A stretch of DNA of 64,000 nt from Siminovitchia thermophila (GTDB lineage: Bacteria; Bacillota; Bacilli; Bacillales; Bacillaceae_C). The number at the start of each line of letters is the position of its first letter. Position 1 is the stretch's first letter. A program made the translations under genes and the position numbers. Of the stretch, positions 1 to 8,548 are shown piece after piece. Under the pieces are notes generated by a model that was not told the origin of the DNA, did not search any database, and was given only the letters and a program-made list of their open reading frames with translations. The DNA lies in contig NZ_JAFBFH010000020.1 of NCBI RefSeq assembly GCF_016909185.1, positions 16,566-80,565 of the forward strand, given 5' to 3'.

Positions 1-2
1 TA

Positions 3-608
3 TATCAAATAACCTTGACAGTCGGGCTGGGGTTTTTAGCTACAATAGCAGGTGCTGTACTATCTTTGTTTATTGCCTTATTTGCCGCCAGAAATCTCTC
101 GCCAAAACCGATCGCCAATACAATCATTGTGATTGTGGCTTTTATCCGGGCTGTTCCTACAGTATTATGGGTACTTATTTTTGCGATTGCCGCGGGGCTG
201 GGCAGCGAAGCAGCCGTCTTGGGCATGCTGTTCCATACCGTTGCCTTCTTGGTTAAGGCGTTCGCAGAGTCATTTGAGGAGCTGGATGACGGTGTTATTG
301 AGGCTTTGCGTGCTTCCGGGGCAAGCTGGTGGCATGTTGTGACAAACGCTGTACTGCCTTCTGCGGCTACATCCCTGTTATCTTGGACATTCCTGCGGTT
401 TGAGACAAACTTTACCGTAGCGGTTGCCATGGGAGCGGCGGCAGGTGCCGGAGGAATCGGTTTTGAATTGTTTATGGCGTCAAGCTTTTATTTTGACGTG
501 CGGGAAGTCGGCTTTATTACGTACGCCATCCTTCTTGTCGCTGTACTGTTGGAATTGACGTCTACTCGATTAAAGAAGCGCTATTTAATGAAAGAAGCTG
601 TTCGATGA
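3..608 (+). CDS. phnE: Phosphonate-type ABC transporter permease (PhnE-like), 5' truncated by window edge
   Basis: Inner-membrane permease of a PhnCDE-type importer, which normally works with a periplasmic/lipoprotein binding protein and an ATPase encoded next to it. The reading frame is open to the window edge, so the N-terminus is missing and about 200 residues are visible. Several hydrophobic helices are seen, with the cytoplasmic EAA loop signature near EALRASGASWWHVV, which contacts the ATPase, followed by VLPSA. The remaining C-terminal half matches the usual order of the family (about 260-270 residues in full). It ends in KKRYLMKEAVR. The substrate cannot be read from this part; phosphonate or a related oxyanion is the family expectation. 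The partner genes would lie to the left of the window. Confidence 0.85.
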   Translation, partial: YQITLTVGLGFLATIAGAVLSLFIALFAARNLSPKPIANTIIVIVAFIRAVPTVLWVLIFAIAAGLGSEAAVLGMLFHTVAFLVKAFAESFEELDDGVIEALRASGASWWHVVTNAVLPSAATSLLSWTFLRFETNFTVAVAMGAAAGAGGIGFELFMASSFYFDVREVGFITYAILLVAVLLELTSTRLKKRYLMKEAVR

Positions 609-1485
609 TCGCAGAGCATCTCTACACATGATAAGTGATGGTTGTGTGTGTGTTTTAATGATCGTATATACACTTCCAGCTGTCAAAATTCAATAACACG
701 CTGAGAAGAAGTCAGCCTGCAATACTACACTCTTGCAGGTTATTGGCTGTCCTATTTGATAGCACTACGTTTTAAATGAAGGGGAGAAGTCTAAGGGCGG
801 AAAAATGGCTATTAGATCTCCCCTTCTTTTGCTGATCCATTCGACTATTAATATGAAGAGATACGAAAGCAATAACCATTGCTCCGTGCAAACCAAGGTA
901 ATCTCATCAAGGGCGATTGGCCGTTCCGTCTCTGGATTGTTGCGGAAAATTGGAAAGGTATACATGAAATCGGATGGATGACTACTTGAAATCTCCACTG
1001 CTATCAGAGGGAATCCTAACGATTTGATTTTAACCGCTTGCTTGATTCCAGCGGCTTTTTGACAACAGGAATGGTAAACAAGAAAGTCCATGAGCTTGAT
1101 GTTTCATCCATTCTGCGCGTTAGAAAAACAAACAATGGGTTTTTTACGAACACAGCGATTTTATGCGACTGGTTATTTTAAAAATAGGAGGTAAGGTTTA
1201 TGACACCGTTTAACCGGGAATGAAACAATGAAAAAGCAGGACAAATAACTAAAAAATCAGAATAAAGGGTCGTGAAGGAGAAAAACCTCATCATATAAGA
1301 AAAAAAGAAAAATAAGAGAATGTGTCTAGTTATTTTCCACCTTCAAACAATTTACCAAAAAAAGGATAAATAAAGAGAGAATAGTAATGCTTCATAGAAT
1401 GATTTTATTACTTTTGTTATATGTAAATGTTCATTGATAGGTACTTGTAAATGTATAAGCGTTTTTGATGGCGAATGAGGGCGCA
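609..1485. other. Intergenic region without a supported gene (possible decayed sequence)
   Basis: About 900 bases separate the permease from the Tad locus. A weak hairpin (CCTGCAA at 716-722 with TTGCAGG at 733-739) lies after the permease but lacks a good T-run. A 36-codon frame at 1071-1181 and a 7-codon frame at 1200-1223 are present. The second has a perfect AGGAGG at 1186-1191. Neither resembles a known protein, and the short one may be the ruined start of a lost gene. The block looks like decayed coding sequence, with no intact open frame of convincing composition. Confidence 0.4.
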
Positions 1486-1514
1486 TTGACCTGCTGTACG
1501 GAAAGATGTTATTA
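1486..1514 (+). promoter_or_regulatory. Candidate sigma-A promoter for the Tad/Flp operon
   Basis: TTGACC at 1486-1491 and TTATTA at 1509-1514 are separated by 17 bases, with TG just upstream of the -10. The -10 is a poor match, so the call is tentative. The position, about 60 bases before the first tad gene and after a long gene-free stretch, fits a main operon promoter. Confidence 0.35.
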
Positions 1515-1573
1515 ACTATTATAGTAGGAAACTTTTTTTCTAACTTGATATTAAAGGAGTCACGAGGGAGAAA

Positions 1574-2305
1574 ATGCTGGAATCGAAAAGAAAAGCGATT
1601 ATATTTTTTTCTATATCCTTATTGCTGGCAATAACAGCAGGTATGCTCATATTAAAAAAAGTCCAAGCCCTAAATACAAATTTAGGAACAATGGTTCAAG
1701 TTGTGACTGCGAACCAAGACATTCCATCCAGAACTTTAATACGGCCTGAGGACATAACGTTTGAAGAGATTCCTCAAAAATATTTAAAAGATTACCATAT
1801 TACTAACACCGAAAAATTGGTAAATAAAGTGTCTATGGTTCCTTTATCAAAGGGAGATATTATTACAGGCAATATGCTCAAACAAACTTCTTCCGTAGTT
1901 GAAGAGAATAACCGTCTCATTTCCGTCATGAGATCGGACAGAATTATTTTTGATGAACAGTTGGAAGCGTTGGATCGCGTTGATATTATTGTTTCCCATC
2001 GTTTCGATTCCAAAGAACAAACGACCTATTTTATGAAAGATGTAAAAGTTGCCCGCGTTTCGAAGGAAAAAAATAAATTTAAAGGTGTCCAGTTGGAAAT
2101 TCCTACTGAACAGGCGCCACAACTGATACATATGCAAAATTATGCGGACAGCGTTCGAATCGTAAAGGCAAATGTGGGAAAGCCGGGGGAAGGTCGAGAT
2201 AAGGCCAAAGCAGCGCCGGAACAGCCAGCACCGGAAACACCAGCGGCGGAGCAACCAACTCCAGAACAACCCGCGCCGGAGCAGCCAACTCCAGAAAAAA
2301 AGTAA
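1574..2305 (+). CDS. cpaB: Flp pilus assembly protein CpaB/RcpC-like (SAF domain)
   Basis: 243 residues, first gene of the Tad locus. An N-terminal membrane anchor (about residues 9-27) is followed by a SAF-type domain with the typical run TANQDIPSRTLIRPEDITFEEIP and a later PLSKGDIITGNMLK. This organisation is that of CpaB/RcpC, which in other bacteria guides or modulates the pilus channel on the outer side of the membrane. The last 45 residues are a Pro/Ala/Glu-rich tail of repeated PEQPAPE-like units, which could span the cell wall. AAAGGAG at 1553-1559 precedes the ATG at a somewhat long distance. Its place directly before tadZ and tadA supports the call. No secretin is expected in a Gram-positive cell. 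Confidence 0.85.
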   Translation: MLESKRKAIIFFSISLLLAITAGMLILKKVQALNTNLGTMVQVVTANQDIPSRTLIRPEDITFEEIPQKYLKDYHITNTEKLVNKVSMVPLSKGDIITGNMLKQTSSVVEENNRLISVMRSDRIIFDEQLEALDRVDIIVSHRFDSKEQTTYFMKDVKVARVSKEKNKFKGVQLEIPTEQAPQLIHMQNYADSVRIVKANVGKPGEGRDKAKAAPEQPAPETPAAEQPTPEQPAPEQPTPEKK

Positions 2306-2448
2306 AAACACCTGAAAGAAAATGGGGAAAAATAGCGAAAACGAAATAAAATGAGAGCAGAAGGCAAACCCAAAAGAAACAGCCTAATTCAATATCGCTG
2401 TTGACCGGCACGGAATGAAGAAAGCCGTGATTATAGTTGGAGGTAACC

Positions 2449-3585
2449 ATGAATACGAGTAAAGCCATAGTAATAGTTGGTGAACAAAATGAACTTTACC
2501 AATCGATTGAACAAAGACTAGATTCGTACGAGCTGCAGTTAATCCATCCCAATCAAATTCAGTCTCAGTTTCAACAAGTCGGTCTGGCTATTTTAATAAA
2601 AAACGAATCAGCCTCACCGCTGGATATAATACCTCAATTGCTGGAAGTAAATCCACATATGGCGATTTTATACATCCACGACAGTCAAGACTTTCTTTTG
2701 CTTCGTGATGTTATCCGGCTGGGCGCAATTGACTATATTGTACTGCCGGATGAAATCCACGTGCTGGAAAATCGTATTCGGGAACTGAGCATAAGGGAAG
2801 AAACCATGGCGGAAACAGCTTCTACCAGCGGTTTCAAGAGAGGAACCGGGCAAATTTTCGCCTTTTACAGCGGAAAGGGCGGTTCTGGCAAGACATTTCT
2901 CAGCACCACTTTTGCCCAAACCTTAAAATTGGAATCTACAGCCCAGGTACTGCTTATAGATTTGAATTTACATTTTGGCGGGGCAGAGACTTTTCTGGGG
3001 ATGGATAGCGAAAGGTCCATCATCGACTTAAAACCAGTCATAAAAGAAATTAACGAAAACCATATTCGAAATATCGCAGAAGGTGAACCTTCCTCCAAAT
3101 TGGAGATGCTGATCAGTCCCCGTGATGCAGAATTGGCGGAAAGTGTTGACGGCGAATTTATCACCCGGCTCCTTCGAGCCTGCCGAAGAACATATGATTT
3201 CATTATTATTGATCTGCCGTCAACGATTGATGAATCGACATACGCGGCTCTCGTAGAGGCGGATCGCATCTATTATCCGATTACGATGGACACCCCATCT
3301 ATCCGCCTATTAAAAAGCGTAGAAGATCTCTTTCAACGGCTCGGCATTGCAACCGAAGACCGTTTCGAGTTTGTCATCAATAAAAAAGGCAGAGAGAATG
3401 AATTGACAAAGAAAGATTTGGAGAGATTTGTCTCCTACCCTGTCGCCGCAGAAATTAGAAGAGATATCAAAGGTGTTCAGGCAGCAATCAACAAAGGGAA
3501 TCCTATTCGCACCCAGCCAAAAGAGAAGAAGATGATTTTGGCGGCAAAAGATATACATAAATGGGTACATTCCATGCTTAAATAA
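2449..3585 (+). CDS. tadZ: TadZ/CpaE-like pilus assembly ATPase
   Basis: About 378 residues. The N-terminal 120 residues resemble an atypical response-regulator receiver fold. They are followed by a ParA/MinD-type ATPase with the deviant Walker A motif FYSGKGGSGKT near residue 145, then LLIDLNLHFGG and the FIIIDLPS Walker B-like strand. TadZ/CpaE proteins localise the Tad machine at the pole and bind the membrane through this ATPase domain. The start is the ATG at 2449 because GGAGGT at 2439-2444 is ideally placed for it; an in-frame TTG at 2437 overlaps that binding site. It lies between cpaB and tadA, the usual order. Confidence 0.88.
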   Translation: MNTSKAIVIVGEQNELYQSIEQRLDSYELQLIHPNQIQSQFQQVGLAILIKNESASPLDIIPQLLEVNPHMAILYIHDSQDFLLLRDVIRLGAIDYIVLPDEIHVLENRIRELSIREETMAETASTSGFKRGTGQIFAFYSGKGGSGKTFLSTTFAQTLKLESTAQVLLIDLNLHFGGAETFLGMDSERSIIDLKPVIKEINENHIRNIAEGEPSSKLEMLISPRDAELAESVDGEFITRLLRACRRTYDFIIIDLPSTIDESTYAALVEADRIYYPITMDTPSIRLLKSVEDLFQRLGIATEDRFEFVINKKGRENELTKKDLERFVSYPVAAEIRRDIKGVQAAINKGNPIRTQPKEKKMILAAKDIHKWVHSMLK

Positions 3586-3630
3586 AACAGTAGTTTCAAA
3601 GAGTGAGGATAACACTAGGAGGTGCCGTCA

Positions 3631-5010
3631 TTGTCGCTCTTTCGGAAAAAATTCGATCCAGTCAAAATTGAAGAGCCTGTTGAGGATCACCTTCATTTGT
3701 CTAAATCCAATCCGTTTATTGATGAATTGGTAGAGCACTATAAATTGCGCCTGTTGGCAGAAACGAATCTGGAACATTTGATCAGCTTAAGCGAAGGGGA
3801 AAGAAGGCTGACGATCGAACGGCTGATCAACCAGTTTATGGCCGAAGAAAAAGTCATCATTCCCCGAAGCGATAAAGATATTCTGCTATCACGCATTATT
3901 GATGAAAGTGTCGGATTCGGACCTTTGGAGTCCTTATTAAACGACGAAAGCATCACAGAAATTCTTGTGAATGGCCCCAATGAAGTCTTTATAGAAAAAA
4001 AAGGAAGATTAGAGCGGTCAAATATCACATTTAAGGATGAAGCACATATTCGTCACATCGTTGACAGGGTGATCGCCCCCCTTGGGAGACGCCTTGACGA
4101 AAGTTCGCCAATGGTGGATGCACGCTTGCCGGACGGCAGCCGTGTCAATGCGGTTATCCCTCCCATCAGCTTGAACGGGACGCTCATTTCAATCAGGAAG
4201 TTCAGAAAAACCCCATTTGAAATGGAGGATTTGATTTCCTTTGATTCTTTAAATGAGGAAATGGCCCGCTTTATTGAAGCACTTGTAGAGGTGAAAATGA
4301 ATGTGCTGATCTCCGGAGGAACGGGAAGCGGGAAAACAACACTCCTCAATGCGGTGGCAAAAGCCATTCCGGGTTATGAACGTGTTATCACCATAGAGGA
4401 TTCAGCGGAACTTCGCCTGAACCGTTCAAGTGTGGTCGGCATGGAAGCCCGCCCTGCCAACGTAGAAGGAAAAGGGGAGGTCACCATCAGGCAATTGGTA
4501 CGAAACGCCTTGCGGATGAGACCCGATCGTATCATTGTCGGTGAAGTCCGCGGAGCAGAGGCTTTCGATATGCTTCAGGCAATGAATACGGGACATGAAG
4601 GATCATTGACAACCGTGCACGCCAACACGCCGGCGGATGCCATACGCCGAGTGGAAGGGATGGTGGTGATGGCCGGGATGGATTTGCCGCCCCATATCGT
4701 CAGGGAATATATTGTCGGAGCTCTTGACTATATTTTTCAGGCAGAAAGATTAAGTGATGGAACGAGAAAAATTGTGAATATCGCGGAAGTTTATGTCGAT
4801 GATCAAAATCGGATTAAAGTCCAGGATATTTTTCGTTTTAATAAAACCGGCATTGATTCTAAAGGAAAAGTAGAGGGGCATTTTACAGCAACAGGCGTCA
4901 TCCCAAGATGCCTGGAACAAATGAACGTGCAAGGCATCCATATAGATCCTGCGGTTTTTGAAGCAAAAGGAGGAGCAGCCCATGAATCTAAGCATTCCTA
5001 TTTTGTATAG
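3631..5010 (+). CDS. tadA: TadA/CpaF secretion ATPase of the Flp pilus
   Basis: About 459 residues, a hexameric type II/IV secretion ATPase that powers pilin assembly at the cytoplasmic face. The Walker A motif [13 protein letters not shown] lies near residue 226, the Walker B region RIIVGEVRG near 300 and the His box [10 protein letters not shown] shortly after. All catalytic elements are present and the length is normal. The TTG at 3631 is chosen as start because AGGAGG (3617-3622) sits 8 bases before it, whereas the in-frame GTG at 3622 overlaps that site. The 3' end overlaps tadB by 29 bases, which suggests translational coupling. Confidence 0.93.
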   Translation: MSLFRKKFDPVKIEEPVEDHLHLSKSNPFIDELVEHYKLRLLAETNLEHLISLSEGERRLTIERLINQFMAEEKVIIPRSDKDILLSRIIDESVGFGPLESLLNDESITEILVNGPNEVFIEKKGRLERSNITFKDEAHIRHIVDRVIAPLGRRLDESSPMVDARLPDGSRVNAVIPPISLNGTLISIRKFRKTPFEMEDLISFDSLNEEMARFIEALVEVKMNVLISGGTGSGKTTLLNAVAKAIPGYERVITIEDSAELRLNRSSVVGMEARPANVEGKGEVTIRQLVRNALRMRPDRIIVGEVRGAEAFDMLQAMNTGHEGSLTTVHANTPADAIRRVEGMVVMAGMDLPPHIVREYIVGALDYIFQAERLSDGTRKIVNIAEVYVDDQNRIKVQDIFRFNKTGIDSKGKVEGHFTATGVIPRCLEQMNVQGIHIDPAVFEAKGGAAHESKHSYFV

Positions 5011-5911
5011 CTTATCTGTTTTGCTCCTGTTGTTTTCCGGTTATTATTTCCTTGGTTATCGATCCCAAAAAAAAGAGTGGTACAAAAAAGTCCGCAGCTG
5101 GTTTCCCGAGGAACAAAGAAAAAGCTTTATCAGCGTATGGGGCGACCGCTACGATCAATCTAGAGGCGCGGAAAAGATCAGTGGCAAGCTCCAAAATGCG
5201 AATTTAAAAATTCTTCCTTCAGAATACATAGGAATCCACATCTTGGGCTTTCTTGTTTTCACGGTATTATTTTTAAACATTTTCAACATGCCTCCTATTG
5301 TAAGCATATTGATTGCCATAGGTTTGCTGATCGTTTCACATTATACATTATTTTATCTCAGAAAAAATAAATACGAAGAAAGATTCAATGAACAGCTTGG
5401 CGATGTTTGCAGAATGCTTGGAAACGCTGCCCGCTCCGGCCTGACGATCAGCCAAGGAATTGACTTGGTAGCGAAGGAAATTCCGGAACCGGCGGGAACA
5501 GAGTTTAAACGGATATCCCATGAATTGAAGCTTGGGGTATCACTGGAAAGTGCTTTAAAATCAACACAAAAAAAGAATAAATCAAGAGACTTTCAATTGT
5601 TTATTGCGACGTTGCTCATTCAAAAGAAAACAGGCGGAAACTTGGCTTTGACGCTGGAAACGATGGCCAATACGCTGGAGGAAAGAAAAGTTCTCACCCA
5701 GGTGATCAAGACGATGACATCGGAGCAAAAGTATATTTCCTATATTGTCCCGGCATTGCCGATCTTTCTTTTGCTCGTGATGAATAACATCATCGAAGGT
5801 TTTATTGAACCGCTATGGACAGCCCCGGGCTTGGTCATTTTGACTTTGTTTTTACTGGGAATTGCCCTTTCTTTTTTCCTGATCCGCAAAATTACAAATA
5901 TTAGGGTGTAA
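4982..5911 (+). CDS. tadB: TadB-like inner-membrane platform protein (type II secretion F family)
   Basis: About 309 residues. Hydrophobic helices near the N-terminus, a pair near residues 75-130 and two at the C-terminus surround a cytoplasmic T2SSF domain with the usual run GRRMLGNAARSGLTI-like signature (seen here as CRMLGNAARSGLTISQG) and the FIATLLIQKKTGGNLALTLE segment. With TadC it forms the platform that transmits force from the TadA ATPase to the pilus base. The ATG at 4982 has AGGAGGAG just upstream and overlaps the end of tadA. It is followed within 3 bases by tadC. Confidence 0.9.
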   Translation: MNLSIPILYSLSVLLLLFSGYYFLGYRSQKKEWYKKVRSWFPEEQRKSFISVWGDRYDQSRGAEKISGKLQNANLKILPSEYIGIHILGFLVFTVLFLNIFNMPPIVSILIAIGLLIVSHYTLFYLRKNKYEERFNEQLGDVCRMLGNAARSGLTISQGIDLVAKEIPEPAGTEFKRISHELKLGVSLESALKSTQKKNKSRDFQLFIATLLIQKKTGGNLALTLETMANTLEERKVLTQVIKTMTSEQKYISYIVPALPIFLLLVMNNIIEGFIEPLWTAPGLVILTLFLLGIALSFFLIRKITNIRV

Positions 5912-5914
5912 CAC

Positions 5915-6853
5915 ATGGATGCATTAATCATTTTATGCGTAATCCTTTTCTGGCTGACAATCATACTGACAATGAGCCATTTATCCGCTTATATCAAACA
6001 AAAACGTCTGCTGATTGACCACGTTTCCGAGGTCACCCATACAGATGCGTTTAGCAAGAAAAAGATGAAAAAAAGCAGTCGGGCAACCATCGTCCAGAAA
6101 GTATTAAGATATGCAGATGAATTTTCCGATCTGGGAGAAAGGATCAATTTTTTCAGTGAAAATGAAGATGTTGCCGTTTGGCTGAAAAAATCCGGGAATG
6201 TATATCAGTTGTCCGTTCAACAATTTCAAGGGATAAAAATATTCCTGATGGTGGTTGGCTTTTTTGTGGGAGTGCTATCTTTCATTATCGGGCTTCCTTT
6301 TTCCCAATATGGCTTGATCTTTCTTCCGCTTGCCGGCTACTTCACACCGATTATCATCGTGCGGACACAAGCGAAGCAAAGACAGGAAGCCCTGCGGCTT
6401 GATTTGCCGGATTTTCTCGATACGATCAGCACAAGTCTCCAGGCAGGAGTCAGTTTAGACCAAGCATTAAAGGAGGTGATTCGCTTCTTTGACGGACCTC
6501 TGAGGGAAGAATTTTCCCGTTTCCTTTATGAAATTAATTTAGGGGTGCCGCGCGATACAGCTTATCGGAATTTATTGGAAAGAAATGACAATCGGGAATT
6601 TCAAGGCCTCATTAAAGGTTTGATTCAAGGAGAAAGATTAGGTGTGCCAATAGCGACAACATTTAAAATCCAGGCGGAAGCCCTGCGTCAAATCCGTGAG
6701 GAGCAAATCAAGGAATTGGCGGCAAAAGCCTCGCCGAAAGTCACAATGGTGACCACTTTTGTAGTGGCGCCAGTATCCATTTTAATGATTGCCGGGTTGA
6801 TGGTCTTGAACTTGATTTTTGGAGACAATAGCATTTTTAATTTATTAAATTAA
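5915..6853 (+). CDS. tadC: TadC-like inner-membrane platform protein
   Basis: 312 residues. An N-terminal helix is followed by a basic cytoplasmic region, a hydrophobic pair near residues 105-150, then a T2SSF domain with LPDFLDTISTSLQAGVSLDQAL and FQGLIKGLIQGERLG, and a terminal membrane helix. This is the paralogous partner of TadB, and both are needed for Flp pilus assembly. The start codon lies 3 bases after the tadB stop, and the last tadB codons supply the ribosome binding site (AGGGTG). The pilin gene follows 17 bases downstream. Confidence 0.9.
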   Translation: MDALIILCVILFWLTIILTMSHLSAYIKQKRLLIDHVSEVTHTDAFSKKKMKKSSRATIVQKVLRYADEFSDLGERINFFSENEDVAVWLKKSGNVYQLSVQQFQGIKIFLMVVGFFVGVLSFIIGLPFSQYGLIFLPLAGYFTPIIIVRTQAKQRQEALRLDLPDFLDTISTSLQAGVSLDQALKEVIRFFDGPLREEFSRFLYEINLGVPRDTAYRNLLERNDNREFQGLIKGLIQGERLGVPIATTFKIQAEALRQIREEQIKELAAKASPKVTMVTTFVVAPVSILMIAGLMVLNLIFGDNSIFNLLN

Positions 6854-6870
6854 TAGTAGGAGAGATCAAT

Positions 6871-7080
6871 ATGAAAAAATTAACTGCATTATATGTAAAA
6901 AGCGTCAACAAAATGAATGGGTTCGTTAAAAATGAAAGAGGCTCGCAGACCCTTGAGTGGATTGGTATTGCGGCAGTTGTCGTCATCGCTGTCGGTGTTA
7001 TTTCAACAGCTTTTTCGGGCGGGGATTTTGGTAACACGGTAAAGGATAAATTTGTAGAGTTTATTGATAAAATTGGATAA
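6871..7080 (+). CDS. flp: Flp-type class IVc prepilin
   Basis: 69 residues, the likely major pilin. A basic leader of about 24 residues ends in NERG, followed by SQTLEWIGIAAVVVIAVGVIS. This is the prepilin cleavage pattern (Gly at -1, Glu at +5) with the hydrophobic helix that forms the pilus core. The Flp motif normally has Glu-Tyr at +5/+6; here it is Glu-Trp. The TadE-like protein at 13690 has a similar GSATIEF site. No prepilin peptidase gene is seen in the window, so processing probably relies on an enzyme encoded elsewhere, such as a ComC-type peptidase. AGGAGAG precedes the ATG. A second in-frame Met at residue 15 is less likely. Confidence 0.85.
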   Translation: MKKLTALYVKSVNKMNGFVKNERGSQTLEWIGIAAVVVIAVGVISTAFSGGDFGNTVKDKFVEFIDKIG

Positions 7081-7106
7081 AAATTCAGATCGAGGGAGGT
7101 AACACA

Positions 7107-8516
7107 ATGAAAAAATACGCATTCAGTTTGCTTTTTACCTTCCTTGTTCTTGCCGGCTGCAATGCCCAACAAGATGTGGACTCCAACAAGGATGATGTCA
7201 AGAAAGAACCAGTCCAAGAGGAAGCAAAAGATAAAGGATCTGAAAGAGAAAAAGATGGCAAACAAGCGGATAATGAAGAACAGCAGGAATCTTTTTTCTC
7301 CGACTTACAAGAAATACCGAAAAATGCAAACGATCTGATTAACCAGCCGGCAGGTCCGTTCGGAGACCGGGTTTTGGACTTGAATGAGGACAAGGAGAAA
7401 ATCATCGAGGCCATAAAAGATATGCCTGCCTTGCCTAAAGAGGCGACGGAAGAGAATTATGACAAGTATTTTCGTTATGTATATGGCCAAGTGGCCAGCG
7501 ACTTTCCTGATCCGCAAGATATAATGAGCAAGTGGGAATTTGCGATGTCCGGCAATCCTGATCTTCCAGATGAAAAATATCAATTCAAAGAAAACTATAA
7601 TATTGAAGTCATTCTTGATTCGAGCGGCAGCATGGCAAATGTCATCAATGGAAAAACGATGATGGACCTTGCCAAAGAGACGATTACGGATTTTCTTTCA
7701 AGTGCTCCGGCAGAGGCGAATGTATCCTTGCGTGTGTATGGTCATAAAGGGAGCGGTTCAGATGGGGACAAGAAAATGTCTTGTTCCAGTATTGAGCAAC
7801 TATATGGTTATGAAACCTATAATGAATCAACGTTTCAAGAAGCCTTGAAAACTCTTAAACCGAGCGGATGGACACCGATCTCAGGTGCTTTGAAGCAGGC
7901 GAGGGAAGCGATGGAAGCTTTTGATCCGAAAACAACTACCAACTTAATTTATTTGGTGAGTGATGGGGTTGAAACTTGCGACGGGGACCCCGTACAAGAG
8001 GCCAAGGCATTAAGCGATTCCGGTATTTCCCCCATTATCAATATTATCGGGTTTAATGTGGACTCGGACGCCCAGAAGCAGTTGAAAGAGATGGCAAGAA
8101 TTGCTGACGGCACTTACACAACTGTCAACAATGGGGAGGAATTACAGGAAGAATTCAAACGTGCTGATGAAGTTTTGGAAAGATGGGAAGAGTGGAAGAA
8201 AGATTCCATTAGGGATGTTGACCATCAAAGAGTGGAACAGAGTTTTGAGATTATCGGGTTTTCTAATAATTGGGGAAGCAAAACGAGACAGCAGTTTCTG
8301 AATCTCAATAAGGTTCTAACAATCATGAAAGATGAAGGAAAGATCGATGTTCATCAGAAAGATGAATTAAGAAATAGAAATAAAGAGGTAGACGCACTGG
8401 CGAATCAGATACAGGATGAGATCAGAGATGAGTTGGACCAATTAAATGTGGAGAAAGCGGAAGAAATTAAAAAGCAAATAAATAAAAAATACCAATCGAA
8501 TACAACCACTGAATAG
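7107..8516 (+). CDS. Lipoprotein with von Willebrand factor A domain
   Basis: 469 residues. A signal peptide ends in the lipobox LVLAGC, so the mature protein should be lipid-anchored outside the cell. A charged Lys/Glu linker follows. The VWA domain carries a complete MIDAS metal site: DSSGSM at about residues 171-176, a Thr in GWTPISGAL and Asp in VSDGVETCDG. The C-terminal 130 residues are highly charged and probably helical. VWA proteins are common companions of Tad loci and may act as adhesin or assembly factors; that role is inferred. It follows the pilin gene by 26 bases with AGGGAGG before the ATG, so it belongs to the operon. Confidence 0.8.
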   Translation: MKKYAFSLLFTFLVLAGCNAQQDVDSNKDDVKKEPVQEEAKDKGSEREKDGKQADNEEQQESFFSDLQEIPKNANDLINQPAGPFGDRVLDLNEDKEKIIEAIKDMPALPKEATEENYDKYFRYVYGQVASDFPDPQDIMSKWEFAMSGNPDLPDEKYQFKENYNIEVILDSSGSMANVINGKTMMDLAKETITDFLSSAPAEANVSLRVYGHKGSGSDGDKKMSCSSIEQLYGYETYNESTFQEALKTLKPSGWTPISGALKQAREAMEAFDPKTTTNLIYLVSDGVETCDGDPVQEAKALSDSGISPIINIIGFNVDSDAQKQLKEMARIADGTYTTVNNGEELQEEFKRADEVLERWEEWKKDSIRDVDHQRVEQSFEIIGFSNNWGSKTRQQFLNLNKVLTIMKDEGKIDVHQKDELRNRNKEVDALANQIQDEIRDELDQLNVEKAEEIKKQINKKYQSNTTTE

Positions 8517-8548
8517 ACAGCCTTGGGTAATAAAGAGAGGAATCAAAT

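Noticed and set aside
765..1091. 108-codon minus-strand frame
   Set aside because: No ribosome binding site, no recognisable domain and Cys/Ile/Ser-rich chance composition.
1200..1223. Seven-codon frame with a perfect AGGAGG ribosome binding site
   Set aside because: Too short to be a gene, no overlap with a following frame; more likely the ruined start of a lost gene.
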